DNA of 17,555 nucleotides from Neocallimastix lanati (nom. inval.) (Eukaryota > Neocallimastigomycota > Neocallimastigomycetes > Neocallimastigales > Neocallimastigaceae): NCBI GenBank assembly GCA_016946835.1, contig JACVTC010000575.1, forward strand, positions 1 to 17,555, in the 5' to 3' direction. The notes beneath the pieces were generated by a model. The model did no database searches. It was given only the letters and a program-made list of their open reading frames with translations, and was not told the DNA's origin. Position 1 is the stretch's first letter. Every line of letters starts with the position of its first letter. Shown piece by piece: positions 1 to 9,590 of this stretch. Position numbers and translations under genes: made by a program.

Positions 1-126
1 TTTTATTATTTATTTATTTATTTATTTTATTTTTTTATTTATTTATTTTATTATTTTTTATTATATTATTATTTATCTTTTTTTTTTTTTATTTATTTTA
101 TTTATTTATTTTATTATTTTTTATTT
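1..126 (-). repeat. A-rich 3' tail of LINE copy 1
   Basis: On the minus strand this is an A-rich run with interspersed T (AAATAAATA-like words and pure A stretches) directly after the GTGCAC-containing LINE end. It has the position and composition expected of a LINE tail extended by slippage. The window edge hides its far end and any target-site duplication. Confidence 0.6.
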
Positions 127-197
127 AAAGTGCACTTTTTTACTCGTCTTAAACCATTTTGTTTTAATTATTATTATGATTATTATTATTAGTAAGC

Positions 198-236
198 AGT
201 AGTAGTAGTAGTAGTAGTAGTAAGTAGCAGTAGTAG
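198..236 (-). repeat. TAC/GTA trinucleotide microsatellite in the LINE 3' region
   Basis: The plus strand reads AGT repeated with two interruptions. On the LINE sense strand it is TAC repeated, giving a Tyr run in one frame. Copy 2 carries a shorter version at about 16052-16069, followed by an AAT-type repeat in both copies, so the microsatellite belongs to the element and has changed length since the copies separated. Confidence 0.8.
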
Positions 237-1399
237 ATGATGGTAGTTCATTCCAAAATTTATAAAGGAAGTCGGTGATAATTCTAAATTTATCATAATT
301 TTTATTATTTAATATACTGTCTAGTATATTATAGTTTGGTGGTGGATGATCACCATACTTTCGAAGTTCACTTTTATATGCATAGATGTCATCGTTGCAT
401 ATAAATGCCAAAAGGAAACATGCATAAATAATTTGCATTTCTGAATATGAGCTCTATTCATTTCCCTATGACATATTGGACAGATCTTTTATAGAGAAAA
501 GTATTTAATCTCCATCTTATTGCTCTATATCTTGTTATAGGATCATTGATATAGATGCATTGATCAGAAGAATTAGTTTCTTTAATATAATTTTTATCGG
601 TCTTCTTTTTCACTCTTGCAAATGGAAGAATACAACTTGTTAACGCTGAACTTCCAAAGTTACTTTTATAAATAAGATCTTTTATTCTTGAATCCAAACC
701 AATAAGATCTATATCTGGATCATTCGGGTCTTCGTCGTCTGGTATCACTGGATCTTTTAATCCAAAGTATTTTAAATGGAACAAATGATCCCAGTCCATA
801 ACTTTATAAAAAAGGAATTTCTTGGGATCCTACTTTTATAGTTATTGATATAAAAGGCCACATTTAAAGGATTATCTTCATCTATTTCTTTAATGTGCCT
901 TTTAAATTTTAATGATAATGTATAGAGTCTTTCTAAAGTTGGAGGTAATCCTAAAATAGAAAAGCCTATACGAAAACGTTAGTATTTAAGATCCATTTAA
1001 CTCCTAGTCTCATTACTTTATTATAAAGATGGATCTCTTCAAAGGGTTCTTTGGAATTTAATTCTCTATTTTCAAATTCTTCAATACTTTTCATCCAGTA
1101 AAAGGAAAGACAAGCAGAATGTTTCATCATTGGTCTAATAAATGATCTAAATATGAATAACTTAATTGAAGGCGACCATTTATTGATATAATAATTCAGA
1201 GACTTTAACAATTTTAATGATCGTTCTGCTGAATTATTTAAATGTTCTTTCCAATTAATTCCAGAACATCTATGAATAAAACCCAAATACTTGTATTCTT
1301 CTTTTTTTGGAAGTCTATTTTCTTCTGAACCTAAATAAAAAGGAAGATTATCCACGTTATTATTATTATTATAATTATTTATGTTGTTATTATCATCAT

Positions 1400-1556
1400 C
1401 ATTATCATTATCATTATCATTATCATTATCATTATCATTATCATTATCATTATCATTATCATTATCATTATCATTATCATTATCATTATCATATTATCAT
1501 ATCATTATCATTATCATTATCATTATCATTATCATTATCATTATCATTATCATATT
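1400..1556 (-). repeat. (ATTATC)n hexanucleotide microsatellite inside the RT ORF
   Basis: Fifteen perfect ATTATC units run from 1401 to 1490. A 13-nt interruption (1491-1503) is followed by eight perfect units (1504-1551). On the RT sense strand the unit is GATAAT. The downstream block reads Asp-Asn in the frame that continues into DNLPFYLGS, whereas the upstream block reads Met-Ile in the frame arriving from SAFLSD. Out-of-register insertions at both junctions therefore separate the two halves of the ORF. Confidence 0.95.
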
Positions 1557-1891
1557 GTTATTAAAATAAGGATCACTAAGGAAAGCTGACTTTTCAATAT
1601 TAAACTCCATTCCATTTTCTTCAGCCCATTTAAAACAGATATCTATCATTTTTTGCATATCATCTTTATTTTCATTATTTAATTTAATATCATCAGCATA
1701 GAAAAGACAATGAGGTAATGGATCATTTGGATACCTTTCGATCAATTCTGATGCTAAATCATCAATGAAAATATTAAAAAGTAAAGGTGATAAAATAGCA
1801 CCTTGTAGTAAGCCTCTTTGTATTTCTATTTCATCCGTTATTTCCTGATTTACAATAATTCTTGTAGTACATCCAGAAAATAACGAAGCAA

Positions 1892-2417
1892 TCAAAAATT
1901 TTTTTTTTATCTCTGTAAAATTTTTGTAATAAATTTTTGAAAGTTATCATGAATCAGTATGATATACGGGTTTAAATAATTCATGAAATAATAAACCTAG
2001 AATAAAATAAATTATATCATTGGAAAGGTATTTGTTTTCATTAAATTAATATGAAATTGAATTACTTGTAACTTTATATTTAAAGATTTTCAAAAAAATT
2101 TTTTTTATCCCTTTAAAATCTTTGTAATAAATTTTTGAAAGTTATCATGAATCAGTATGATATACGGGTTTAAATTATTCATTAAATAATAAACCTAGAA
2201 TAAAATAAATTAAATCATTAGAAAGGCATTTGTTTGCGCTAACTTAATATGAAATTGAATTACTTGTAACTTTATTTTTAAAGATTTTCAAAAAACTTGT
2301 TTTTATCTCTGTAAAATTTTTGTAATAAATTTTTGAAAGTCAACATGAATCAGTATGATATATGGGTTTAAATAATTCATGAAATAATAAACTTAGAATA
2401 AAAAAAATTATATCATT
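1892..2417. repeat. 198-bp tandem satellite array (about 2.7 units)
   Basis: Three direct units start at 1892, 2090 and 2288. Anchor words such as ATGAATCAGTATGATATA recur at 1949, 2147 and 2345, exactly 198 bp apart each time. The third unit stops after about 130 bp at 2417. Units differ by scattered substitutions. The plus strand of each contains GATATACGGGTTTAAAT (C to T in unit 3). Both strands of a unit carry stops, so although 198 is a multiple of 3, no long protein frame is preserved. Confidence 0.9.
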
Positions 2418-2509
2418 AAATATGTAATATAAAAATATTTAATACATTAGCTTTTAAATTCGTAAGCATTGTTATTTAAAGCTAATAATTTCTTTTAAAA
2501 TACATATTT
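2418..2509. repeat. Foldback (inverted-repeat) element between two satellites
   Basis: The outer arms AAATATGTA (2418-2426) and TACATATTT (2501-2509) are perfect reverse complements. The inner arms TTAGCTTTTAAAT (2447-2459) and ATTTAAAGCTAA (2474-2485) pair with one bulge, and parts of the intervening sequence also pair. The left arm begins at the base where the third 198-bp unit is interrupted. It could be a small MITE-like insertion, a hairpin RNA source or a recombination scar. Confidence 0.55.
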
Positions 2510-2590
2510 ATTATAATACCAAATAATCATTTATATTTAAATGTTTGAGAAAATATAAATTTAAATATTAAATAAATTTAATTTAAAATA
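2510..2590. other. AT-rich spacer, no gene
   Basis: Plain AT-rich sequence between the foldback element and the 273-bp array. No ORF, splice signal or structured repeat was seen. Confidence 0.6.
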
Positions 2591-3267
2591 TTAATGAATA
2601 AATATTAATTATATAAATAAATAAATAATTTAACAAATATATTCTTTTATTTTTAGTTAATAAAAAAAAAATTGCTCAAACCGTATATGTCAAAAAAAAA
2701 ATAGCGGAAAAACTTTTCTCTTTAAAATGCAAAAATATTTGAATATTTTATTCATAATAAGCAAAAGTATTTTTGGATTAATTTTTATTAAAAAATTATT
2801 AATTAAAATAAAAAGATTATATAAGTGGATATATATTATGTTTATAAATAAATCAACTATATATGTTAATGAATAAATAATTATAAAATAAATAAATAAA
2901 TAATTTAATAAACAAATTCTTTTATTTTTGGTTAATAAAAAAAATTTGCTCAAACCGTATATGTCAAAAAAAAATAGCGAAAAAACTTTTTTCTTTAAAA
3001 TGCAAAAATATTTGAATATTTTATTCATAATAAGCAAAAGTATTTTCAGATTAATTTTTATTAAAAAATTATTAATTAAAATAAAAAGATTATATAAGTG
3101 GATATATATTATGTTTATTAATAAATCAACTATATATATTAATGAATAAATAATTATAAAATAAATAAATAAATAATTTAATAAACAAATTCTTTTATTT
3201 TTGGTTAATAAAAAAAATTTGCTCAAACCGTATATGTCAAAAAAAAATAGCGAAAAAACTTTTTTCT
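2591..3267. repeat. 273-275-bp tandem satellite array (about 2.5 units)
   Basis: Units begin at about 2591, 2866 and 3139. The word CAAACCGTATATGTC recurs with its CCG at 2681, 2955 and 3228. Unit 1 differs by small indels and unit 3 stops at about 3267. The main period, 273 bp, is 91 codons, so one minus-strand frame stays open for 178 codons across units, and the plus strand also has a 73-codon frame. Both predicted proteins are Ile/Leu/Phe/Lys/Tyr-dominated and resemble no family I know, so I treat this as satellite DNA. Confidence 0.85.
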
Positions 3268-3354
3268 AATGGAAATTTATTAATAAAATAAATAAATAAT
3301 TAAATATATATTTTAATGATTATTTATTAAATAAATAAAAAATAAATAAATTAA
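3268..3354. other. AT-only spacer between arrays
   Basis: Short A/T-dominated stretch of ATTAAT and AATAAA words between two tandem arrays. Nothing further is seen in it. Confidence 0.5.
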
Positions 3355-3602
3355 TCAGTATTAATGAATATTTATTAATTACTTAAATAAATATTTTGAT
3401 ATATATATAAATGAATATATATTAATTACTTAAATAAATATTTTGATATATATATTAATGAATATATATTAATTAAGTAAATAAATATTTTGATAAATAT
3501 ATTAATGAATATATATTAATTAATTAATTAAATATTTTGATATATATATTAATGAATATTTATTAGTTACTTAAATAAATATTTTGATATATATATTAAT
3601 GA
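3355..3602. repeat. 47-bp tandem repeat (about 5 units)
   Basis: The G of the motif ATATTTTGATA falls at 3398, 3445, 3492, 3539 and 3586, a constant 47-bp step. Each unit also carries TTAATGAATAT and, with small changes, TACTTAAATAAAT. The last unit runs directly into the A-rich tract. Confidence 0.9.
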
Positions 3603-3964
3603 ATATTTAAATAAAGAATAAAATAAAGATAAAATAAAATAAAGAATAAAAAAAAAATAAAATAAAATAAAGAATAAAATAAAGATAAAATATAATAAAG
3701 AGAAAAAAAATAAAATAAAAAAAATAAAATAAAATAAAGAATAAAATAAAAAATAAAATAAAATAAAGAATAAAATAAAGAATAAAATAAAAAATAAAAT
3801 AAAATAAAAATAAAGAATAAAATAAATCAAAATAACATAAAATAAAATAAAGAATAAAATAAAAATAAAGAATAAAATAAATCAAAATAACATAAAATAA
3901 AATAAAGAATAAAATAAAGAATAAAATAAAATAAAAAATAAAATAAAATAAAGAATAAAATAAA

Positions 3965-4345
3965 AAAAAAAAATAAAATAAAGATAAATAAAATTAAAAA
4001 AGAATAAAATAAAAAAAAAAAAAAATAAAATAAAGATAAATAAAATTAAATAAAGAATAAAATAAAAAAAAAAAAAAAAAATAAAATAAAGATAAATAAA
4101 ATTAAATAAAGAATAAAATAAATCAAAATAAAATAAAATAAAATAAAAAAGAAATAAAATAAAATAAAATAAAGAATAAAAAGAAATAAAATAAAAATAA
4201 AATAAAATAAAATAAAATAAAATAAAATAAAATAAAATAAAATAAAATAAAAAATAAAATAAAAAAGAAATAAAAAAAAAATAAAGAATAAAATAAAATA
4301 AAAAATTAAAATAAAATAAAACATAAAGAATAAAATAAAATAAAG
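3965..4345. repeat. About 390-bp higher-order block, left copy
   Basis: A block starting with three units of GATAAATAAAATTAAA plus a long A run and ending near ACATAAAGAATAAAATAAA. It recurs at about 5367-5735, about 1.4 kb to the right, with the same word order and small length differences. Its first part (about 170 bp, ending at AAATCAAAAT) also recurs at about 4359-4526. Confidence 0.75.
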
Positions 4346-4358
4346 AATAAAATAAAAA

Positions 4359-4526
4359 AAAAAAAAATAAAATAAAGATAAATAAAATTAAAAAAGAATA
4401 AAATAAAAAAAAAAAAAAAAAATAAAATAAAGATAAATAAAATTAAATAAAGAATAAAATAAAAAAAAAAAAAAAAATAAAATAAAGATAAATAAAATTA
4501 AATAAAGAATAAAATAAATCAAAATA
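4359..4526. repeat. About 170-bp sub-block, middle copy
   Basis: Same three-unit arrangement as the first part of the block at 3965. The GATAAATAAAATTAAA words occur in the same spacing, about 394 bp to the right of the first copy, and it ends in the same AAATCAAAAT word. Confidence 0.7.
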
Positions 4527-4737
4527 AAATAAAATAAAAAATAAAATAAAATAAAATAAAGAATAAAATAAAAAAGAAATAAAAAAAAAATAAAGAATAA
4601 AATAAAATAAAATAAAGAATAAAAGAGAAATAAAATAAAATAAAGAATAAAATAAAAAAGAAATAAAATAAAATAAAGAATAGAATAAAATAAAATAAAG
4701 AATAAAATATAAAGAAAATAAATAAAAAAAATAAAAT

Positions 4738-4950
4738 AAAACATAAAGAATAAAAAAAATAAAATAAAACATAAAGAATAAAAAAAATAAAATAAAACAT
4801 AAAGAATAAAAAAAATAAAATAAAACATAAAGAATAAAAAAAATAAAATAAAACATAAGGAATAAAAAAAATAAAATAAAACATAAAGAATAAAAAAAAT
4901 AAAATAAAACATAAAGAATAAAAAAAAATAAAATAAAACATAAAGAATAA
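4738..4950. repeat. 28-bp tandem array
   Basis: The single C of AACATAAAGAATAAA falls at 4742, 4770, 4798, 4826, 4854, 4882, 4910 and 4939, a 28-bp step with one 29. This is the most regular part of the 6-kb tract. The same unit occurs singly or in pairs elsewhere in the tract, for example near 6008, 6746 and 7772. Confidence 0.9.
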
Positions 4951-5366
4951 AATAAAATAAAGAATAAAATAAAATAAAGAATAAAATAAAATAAAGAATA
5001 AAATAAAATAAAAAATAAAATAAAATAAAGAATAAAATAAAAAATAAAATAAAATAAAGAATAAAATAAAGTATAAAATAAAAAATAAAATAAAATAAAG
5101 AATAAAATAAAGAATAAAATAAAAAATAAAATAAAATAAAGAATAAAATAAAGTATAAAATAAAAAATAAAATAAAATAAAGAATAAAATAAAGAATAAA
5201 ATAAAAAATAAAATAAAATAAAAAATAAAATAAAATAAAGAATAAAATAAAATAAAGAATAAAATAAAAATAAAGAATAAAATAAATCAAAATAACATAA
5301 AATAAAATAAAGAATAAAATAAAGAATAAAATAAAGAATAAAATAAAATAAAGAATAAAATAAAAA

Positions 5367-5735
5367 AAAAAAAAAATAAAATAAAGATAAATAAAATTAA
5401 AAAAGAATAAAATAAAAAAAAAAAAAAAATAAAATAAAGATAAATAAAATTAAATAAAGAATAAAATAAAAAAAAAAAAAAAAAATAAAATAAAGATAAA
5501 TAAAATTAAATAAAGAATAAAATAAATCAAAATAAAATAAAATAAAAAAATAAAATAAAATAAAATAAAATAAAGAATAAAAAGAAATAAAATAAAAATA
5601 AAATAAAATAAAATAAAATAAAATAAAATAAAATAAAATAAAAAATAAAATAAAAAAGAAATAAAAAAAAATAAAGAATAAAATAAAATAAAAAATTAAA
5701 ATAAAATAAAACATAAAGAATAAAATAAAATAAAG
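5367..5735. repeat. About 390-bp higher-order block, right copy
   Basis: Direct copy of the block at about 3965-4345. Equivalent words are offset by 1403 bp at the left end and 1390 bp at the right end, so about 13 bp of indel separates the copies. Confidence 0.75.
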
Positions 5736-7887
5736 AATAAAAAAGAAATAAAATAAAATAAAGAATAAAAAAGAAATAAAATAAAATAAAGAATAAAATA
5801 AATCAAAATAAAGAATAAAATAAAATAAAAAATTAAAATAAATCAAAATAAAGAATTGAATGAAATAAAAAATTAAAATAAAATAAAAAAAAAAATAAAA
5901 TAAAACATAAAGAATAAAATAAAGATAAATAAAATAAAATAAAGAATAAAATAAAATAAAATAAAGAATAAAATATAAAGAAAATAAATAAAAAAAATAA
6001 AATAAAACATAAAGAATAAAAAAAATAAAATAAAACATAAAGAATAAAATAAAATAAAATAAAATAAAAAATAAATCAAAATAAAATAAAATAAAGAATA
6101 AAATAAATCAAAATAAAATATAATAAAGAATAAAATAAATCAAAAAAAAATAAAATAAATCAAAAAAAATAAAATAAAACATAAAGAATAAAATAAAGAT
6201 AAATAAAATAAAATAAAGAATAAAATAAATCAAAATAAAATATAATAAAGAATAAAATAAATCAAAATAAAATAAAATAAAAAATAAAATAAAATAAAAT
6301 AAAATAAAGAATAAAATAAAAAAGAAATAAAAAAAAATAAAGAATAGAATAAAATAAAATAAAGAATAAAATATAAAGAAAATAAAATAAAGAATAAAAT
6401 AAAAAAGAAATAAAATAAAATAAAGAATAGAATAAAATAAAATAAAGAATAAAATATAAAGAAAATAAATAAAAAAAATAAAATAAAACATAAAGAATAA
6501 AAAAAAAAATAAAATAAAACATAAAGAATAAAATAAAATAAAGAATAAAATAAAATAAAGAATAAAATAAAATAAAGAATAAAATAAAATAAAAAATAAA
6601 ATAAAATAAAATAAAATAAAATAAAATAAAGAATAAAATAAAATAAATTAAAATAAAAAATAAATCAAAATAAAATATAATAAAGAATAAAATAAATCAA
6701 AATAAAATAAAATAAAGAATAAAATATAAAGAAAATAAATAAAAAAAATAAAATAAAACATAAAGAATAAAAAAAATAAAATAAAACATAAAGAATAAAA
6801 AAAATAAAATAAAACATAAAGAATAAAATAAAATAAAGAATAAAATAAAATAAAATAAAAAATAAATCAAAATAAAATATAATAAAGAATAAAATAAATC
6901 AAAAAAAATAAAATAAAAAAAAAAATAAAATAAAACATAAAGAATAAAATAAAGATAAATAAAATAAAATAAAGAATAAAATAAAAAAGAAATAAAAAAA
7001 AAAATAAAGAATAAAATAAAATAAAATAAAGAATAAAAAAGAAATAAAATAAAATAAAGAATAAAATAAAAAAGAAATAAAAAAAAATAAAGAATAAAAT
7101 AGAATAAAATAAAAAAGAAATAAAAAAAAAATAAAGAATAAAATAAAATAAAATAAAGAATAAAAAAGAAATAAAATAAAATAAAGAATAAAATAAAAAA
7201 GAAATAAAAAAAAATAAAGAATAAAATAAAATAAAACATAAAGAATAAAATAAAATAAAAAAATAAAATAAAATAAAATAAAATAAAATAAAGAATAGAA
7301 TAAAATAAAATAAATAATAAAATAAAATAAAATAAAATAAAGAATAGAATAAAATAAAATAAATAATAAAATATAAAGAAATAAAATAAAATAAAGAATA
7401 AAATAAAGATAAATAAAATAAAATAAAGAATAAAATAAAATAAAATAAAATAAAAAATAAATCAAAATAAAATAAAATAAAAAATAAAATAAAATAAAAT
7501 AAAGAATAAAATAAATCAAAATAAAATATAATAAAGAATAAAATAAATCAAAATAAAATATAATAAAGAATAAAATAAATCAAAATAAAATAAAATAAAG
7601 AATAAAATATAAAGAAAATAAATAAAAAAAATAAAATAAAATAAAGAATAAAAAAAATAAAATAAAATATAATAAAGAATAAAATAAATCAAAATAAAAT
7701 ATAATAAAGAATAAAATAAATCAAAATAAAATAAAATAAAGAATAAAATATAAAGAAAATAAATAAAAAAAATAAAATAAAACATAAAGAATAAAAAAAA
7801 TAAAATAAAACATAAAGAATAAAAAAAATAAAATAAAACATAAAGAATAAAATAAAATAAAGAATAAAATAAAATAAAATAAAAAAT

Positions 7888-8142
7888 AAATCAAAATAAA
7901 ATATAATAAAGAATAAAATAAATCAAAAAAAAATAAAATAAATCAAAAAAAATAAAATAAAACATAAAGAATAAAATAAAGATAAATAAAATAAAATAAA
8001 ATAAAGAATAAAATAAAAAAGAAATAAAAAAAAATAAAGAATAAAATAAAATAAAATAAAGAATAAAAAAGAAATAAAATAAAATAAAGAATAAAATAAA
8101 AAAGAAATAAAAAAAAATAAAGAATAAAATAGAATAAAATAA
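7888..8142. repeat. About 255-bp segmental duplication, copy A
   Basis: Line-by-line comparison shows the same sequence 930 bp further right (8818-9072), from the word TCAAAATAAAATATAATAAA through AATAGAATAAAATAA. I saw no difference within the block, which implies recent duplication or an assembly repeat. Confidence 0.8.
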
Positions 8143-8817
8143 AGAATAAAATAAAATAAAAAAATAAAATAAAATAAAATAAAATAAAGAATAGAATAAA
8201 ATAAAATAAATAATAAAATGTAAAGAAATAAAATAAAATAAAGAATAAAATAAAGATAAATAAAATAAAATAAAGAATAAAATAAAATAAAATAAAATAA
8301 AGAATAAAATAAAATAAAATAAAATAAAAAATAAATCAAAATAAAATAAAATAAAAAATAAAATAAAATAAAATAAAGAATAAAATAAATCAAAATAAAA
8401 TATAATAAAGAATAAAATAAATCAAAATAAAATAAAATAAAAAATAAAATAAAATAAAATAAAGAATAAAATAAAAAAGAAATAAAAAAAAATAAAGAAT
8501 AAAAGAGAAATAAAATAAAATAAAGAATAAAATAAAAAAGAAATAAAATAAAATAAAGAATAGAATAAAATAAAATAAAGAATAAAATATAAAGAAAATA
8601 AATAAAAAAAATAAAATAAAACATAAAGAATAAAATAAAGATAAATAAAATAAAATAAAGAATAGAATAAAATAAAATAAAGAATAAAATATAAAGAAAG
8701 TAAATAAAAAAAATAAAATAAAACATAAAGAATAAAAAAAATAAAATAAAACATAAAGAATAAAATAAAATAAAATAAAAAATAAATCAAAATAAAATAA
8801 AACATAAAGAATAAAAT

Positions 8818-9072
8818 AAATCAAAATAAAATATAATAAAGAATAAAATAAATCAAAAAAAAATAAAATAAATCAAAAAAAATAAAATAAAACATAAAGA
8901 ATAAAATAAAGATAAATAAAATAAAATAAAATAAAGAATAAAATAAAAAAGAAATAAAAAAAAATAAAGAATAAAATAAAATAAAATAAAGAATAAAAAA
9001 GAAATAAAATAAAATAAAGAATAAAATAAAAAAGAAATAAAAAAAAATAAAGAATAAAATAGAATAAAATAA
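8818..9072. repeat. About 255-bp segmental duplication, copy B
   Basis: Matches 7888-8142 at a constant 930-bp offset. Its right end continues into a segment that instead matches about 7080-7140 at a 1960-bp offset, so this part of the tract is a mosaic of several duplications. Confidence 0.8.
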
Positions 9073-9590
9073 AAAAGAAATAAAAAAAAAATAAAGAATA
9101 AAATGAAATAAAATAAAGAATAAAAAAGAAATAAAATAAAATAAAGAATAAAATAAAAAAGAAATAAAAAAAAATAAAGAATAAAATAGAATAAAATAAA
9201 AAAGAAATAAAAAAAAATAAAGAATAAAATGAAATAAAATAAAGAATAAAAAAGAAATAAAATAAAATAAAGAATAAAATAAAAAAGAAATAAAAAAAAA
9301 TAAAGAATAAAATAGAATAAAATAAAGAATAAAATAAAATAAAAAAATAAAATAAAATAAAATAAAATAAAGAATAGAATAAAATAAAATAAATAATAAA
9401 ATATAAAGAAATAAAATAAAATAAAGAATAAAATAAAGATAAATAAAATAAAATAAAGAATAAAATAAAAATTAAAATAAAATAAAAAAGAAATAAAATA
9501 AAACATAAAAAATAAAATATAAAGAAATAAAATATATCATAAAAAATAAATAAAAAATAAAATAAAGAATAGAATAAAATAAAACATAAA

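Larger units (their letters stand above)
1..1893 (-). mobile_element. LINE-type non-LTR retrotransposon, copy 1, 5'-truncated
   Basis: The minus strand carries the 3' part of a LINE: the RT from domain B onward, a long C-terminal region, a CCHC knuckle, a TAC-repeat segment, a GTGCAC-containing end (127-138) and an A-rich tail (1-126). The 5' end is cut at about 1893 inside the RT, and the 198-bp satellite begins there. Copy 2 at the right edge continues upstream past this point, so the cut is specific to this copy. 5' truncation is typical of target-primed reverse transcription, but recombination with the satellite would look the same. No LTR, protease, integrase or RNase H motif was seen. 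Confidence 0.85.
127..1893 (-). pseudogene. LINE reverse transcriptase ORF, broken by frameshifts
   Basis: Reading down the minus strand, RT domain B (LLQGAILSPLLFN) lies near 1830-1780. Domain C has the catalytic FYADD, with YADD encoded at 1700-1689, followed by the palm stretch KWAEENGMEFNIEKSAFLSD ending at about 1571. The sequence then enters the ATTATC microsatellite and resumes with FYLGS and KYLGF (1292-1278, domain E) and a thumb/C-terminal region. A CCHC knuckle, CPICHREMNRAHIQKC (C-x2-C-x7-H-x3-C), is encoded at 482-435 in a different frame. The C-terminus includes HPPPNYNILDSIL and FLYKFWNEL. Frame changes are visible in the microsatellite, near 980, near 800-815, near 480 and just after the knuckle. 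As read here it cannot make a full protein. The N-terminal RT and any endonuclease are absent. Confidence 0.85.
3600..9590. repeat. 6-kb A-rich, C-poor minisatellite tract
   Basis: About 6 kb built from a small vocabulary on the plus strand: AAATAAA, AAAGAATAAA, AAAAAAGAAATAAA, AAAGATAAATAAA, AAATCAAAAT and AACATAAAGAATAAA. Nearly all C residues occur in just two words (TAAATCAAA and ACATAAA), so one strand is almost pure A/T/G. Words recur irregularly rather than in strict tandem, with higher-order blocks duplicated. The many minus-strand Phe/Ile/Leu/Tyr reading frames are simple translations of the repeat: they lack motifs, overlap in several frames and are not genes. Length and internal order may be unreliable if the assembly collapsed or shuffled the repeat. 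Confidence 0.95.

Noticed and set aside
852-904. Inverted pair AAAAGGCCACATTTAAAG / CTTTAATGTGCCTTTT
   Set aside because: Both arms lie in LINE coding sequence (KRHIKEIDEDNPLNVAF), so protein coding explains them; the stem is imperfect.
1307-1569. Plus-strand ORFs through the ATTATC repeat (His-Tyr, Ser-Leu and poly-Ile runs)
   Set aside because: These are reading frames of the microsatellite. The meaningful coding sequence is the LINE on the other strand.
3567-9506. Many minus-strand ORFs of 68-300 codons made of Phe, Ile, Leu and Tyr
   Set aside because: They are direct translations of the AAATAAA/AAAGAATAAA repeat, overlap each other in several frames, and show no motif or complexity. 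They look like hydrophobic membrane proteins only because of base composition.
3600-9590. CRISPR-like array or telomere
   Set aside because: There is no constant repeat with unique spacers and no TTAGGG-type telomere unit. The order of words is irregular and the context is eukaryotic.
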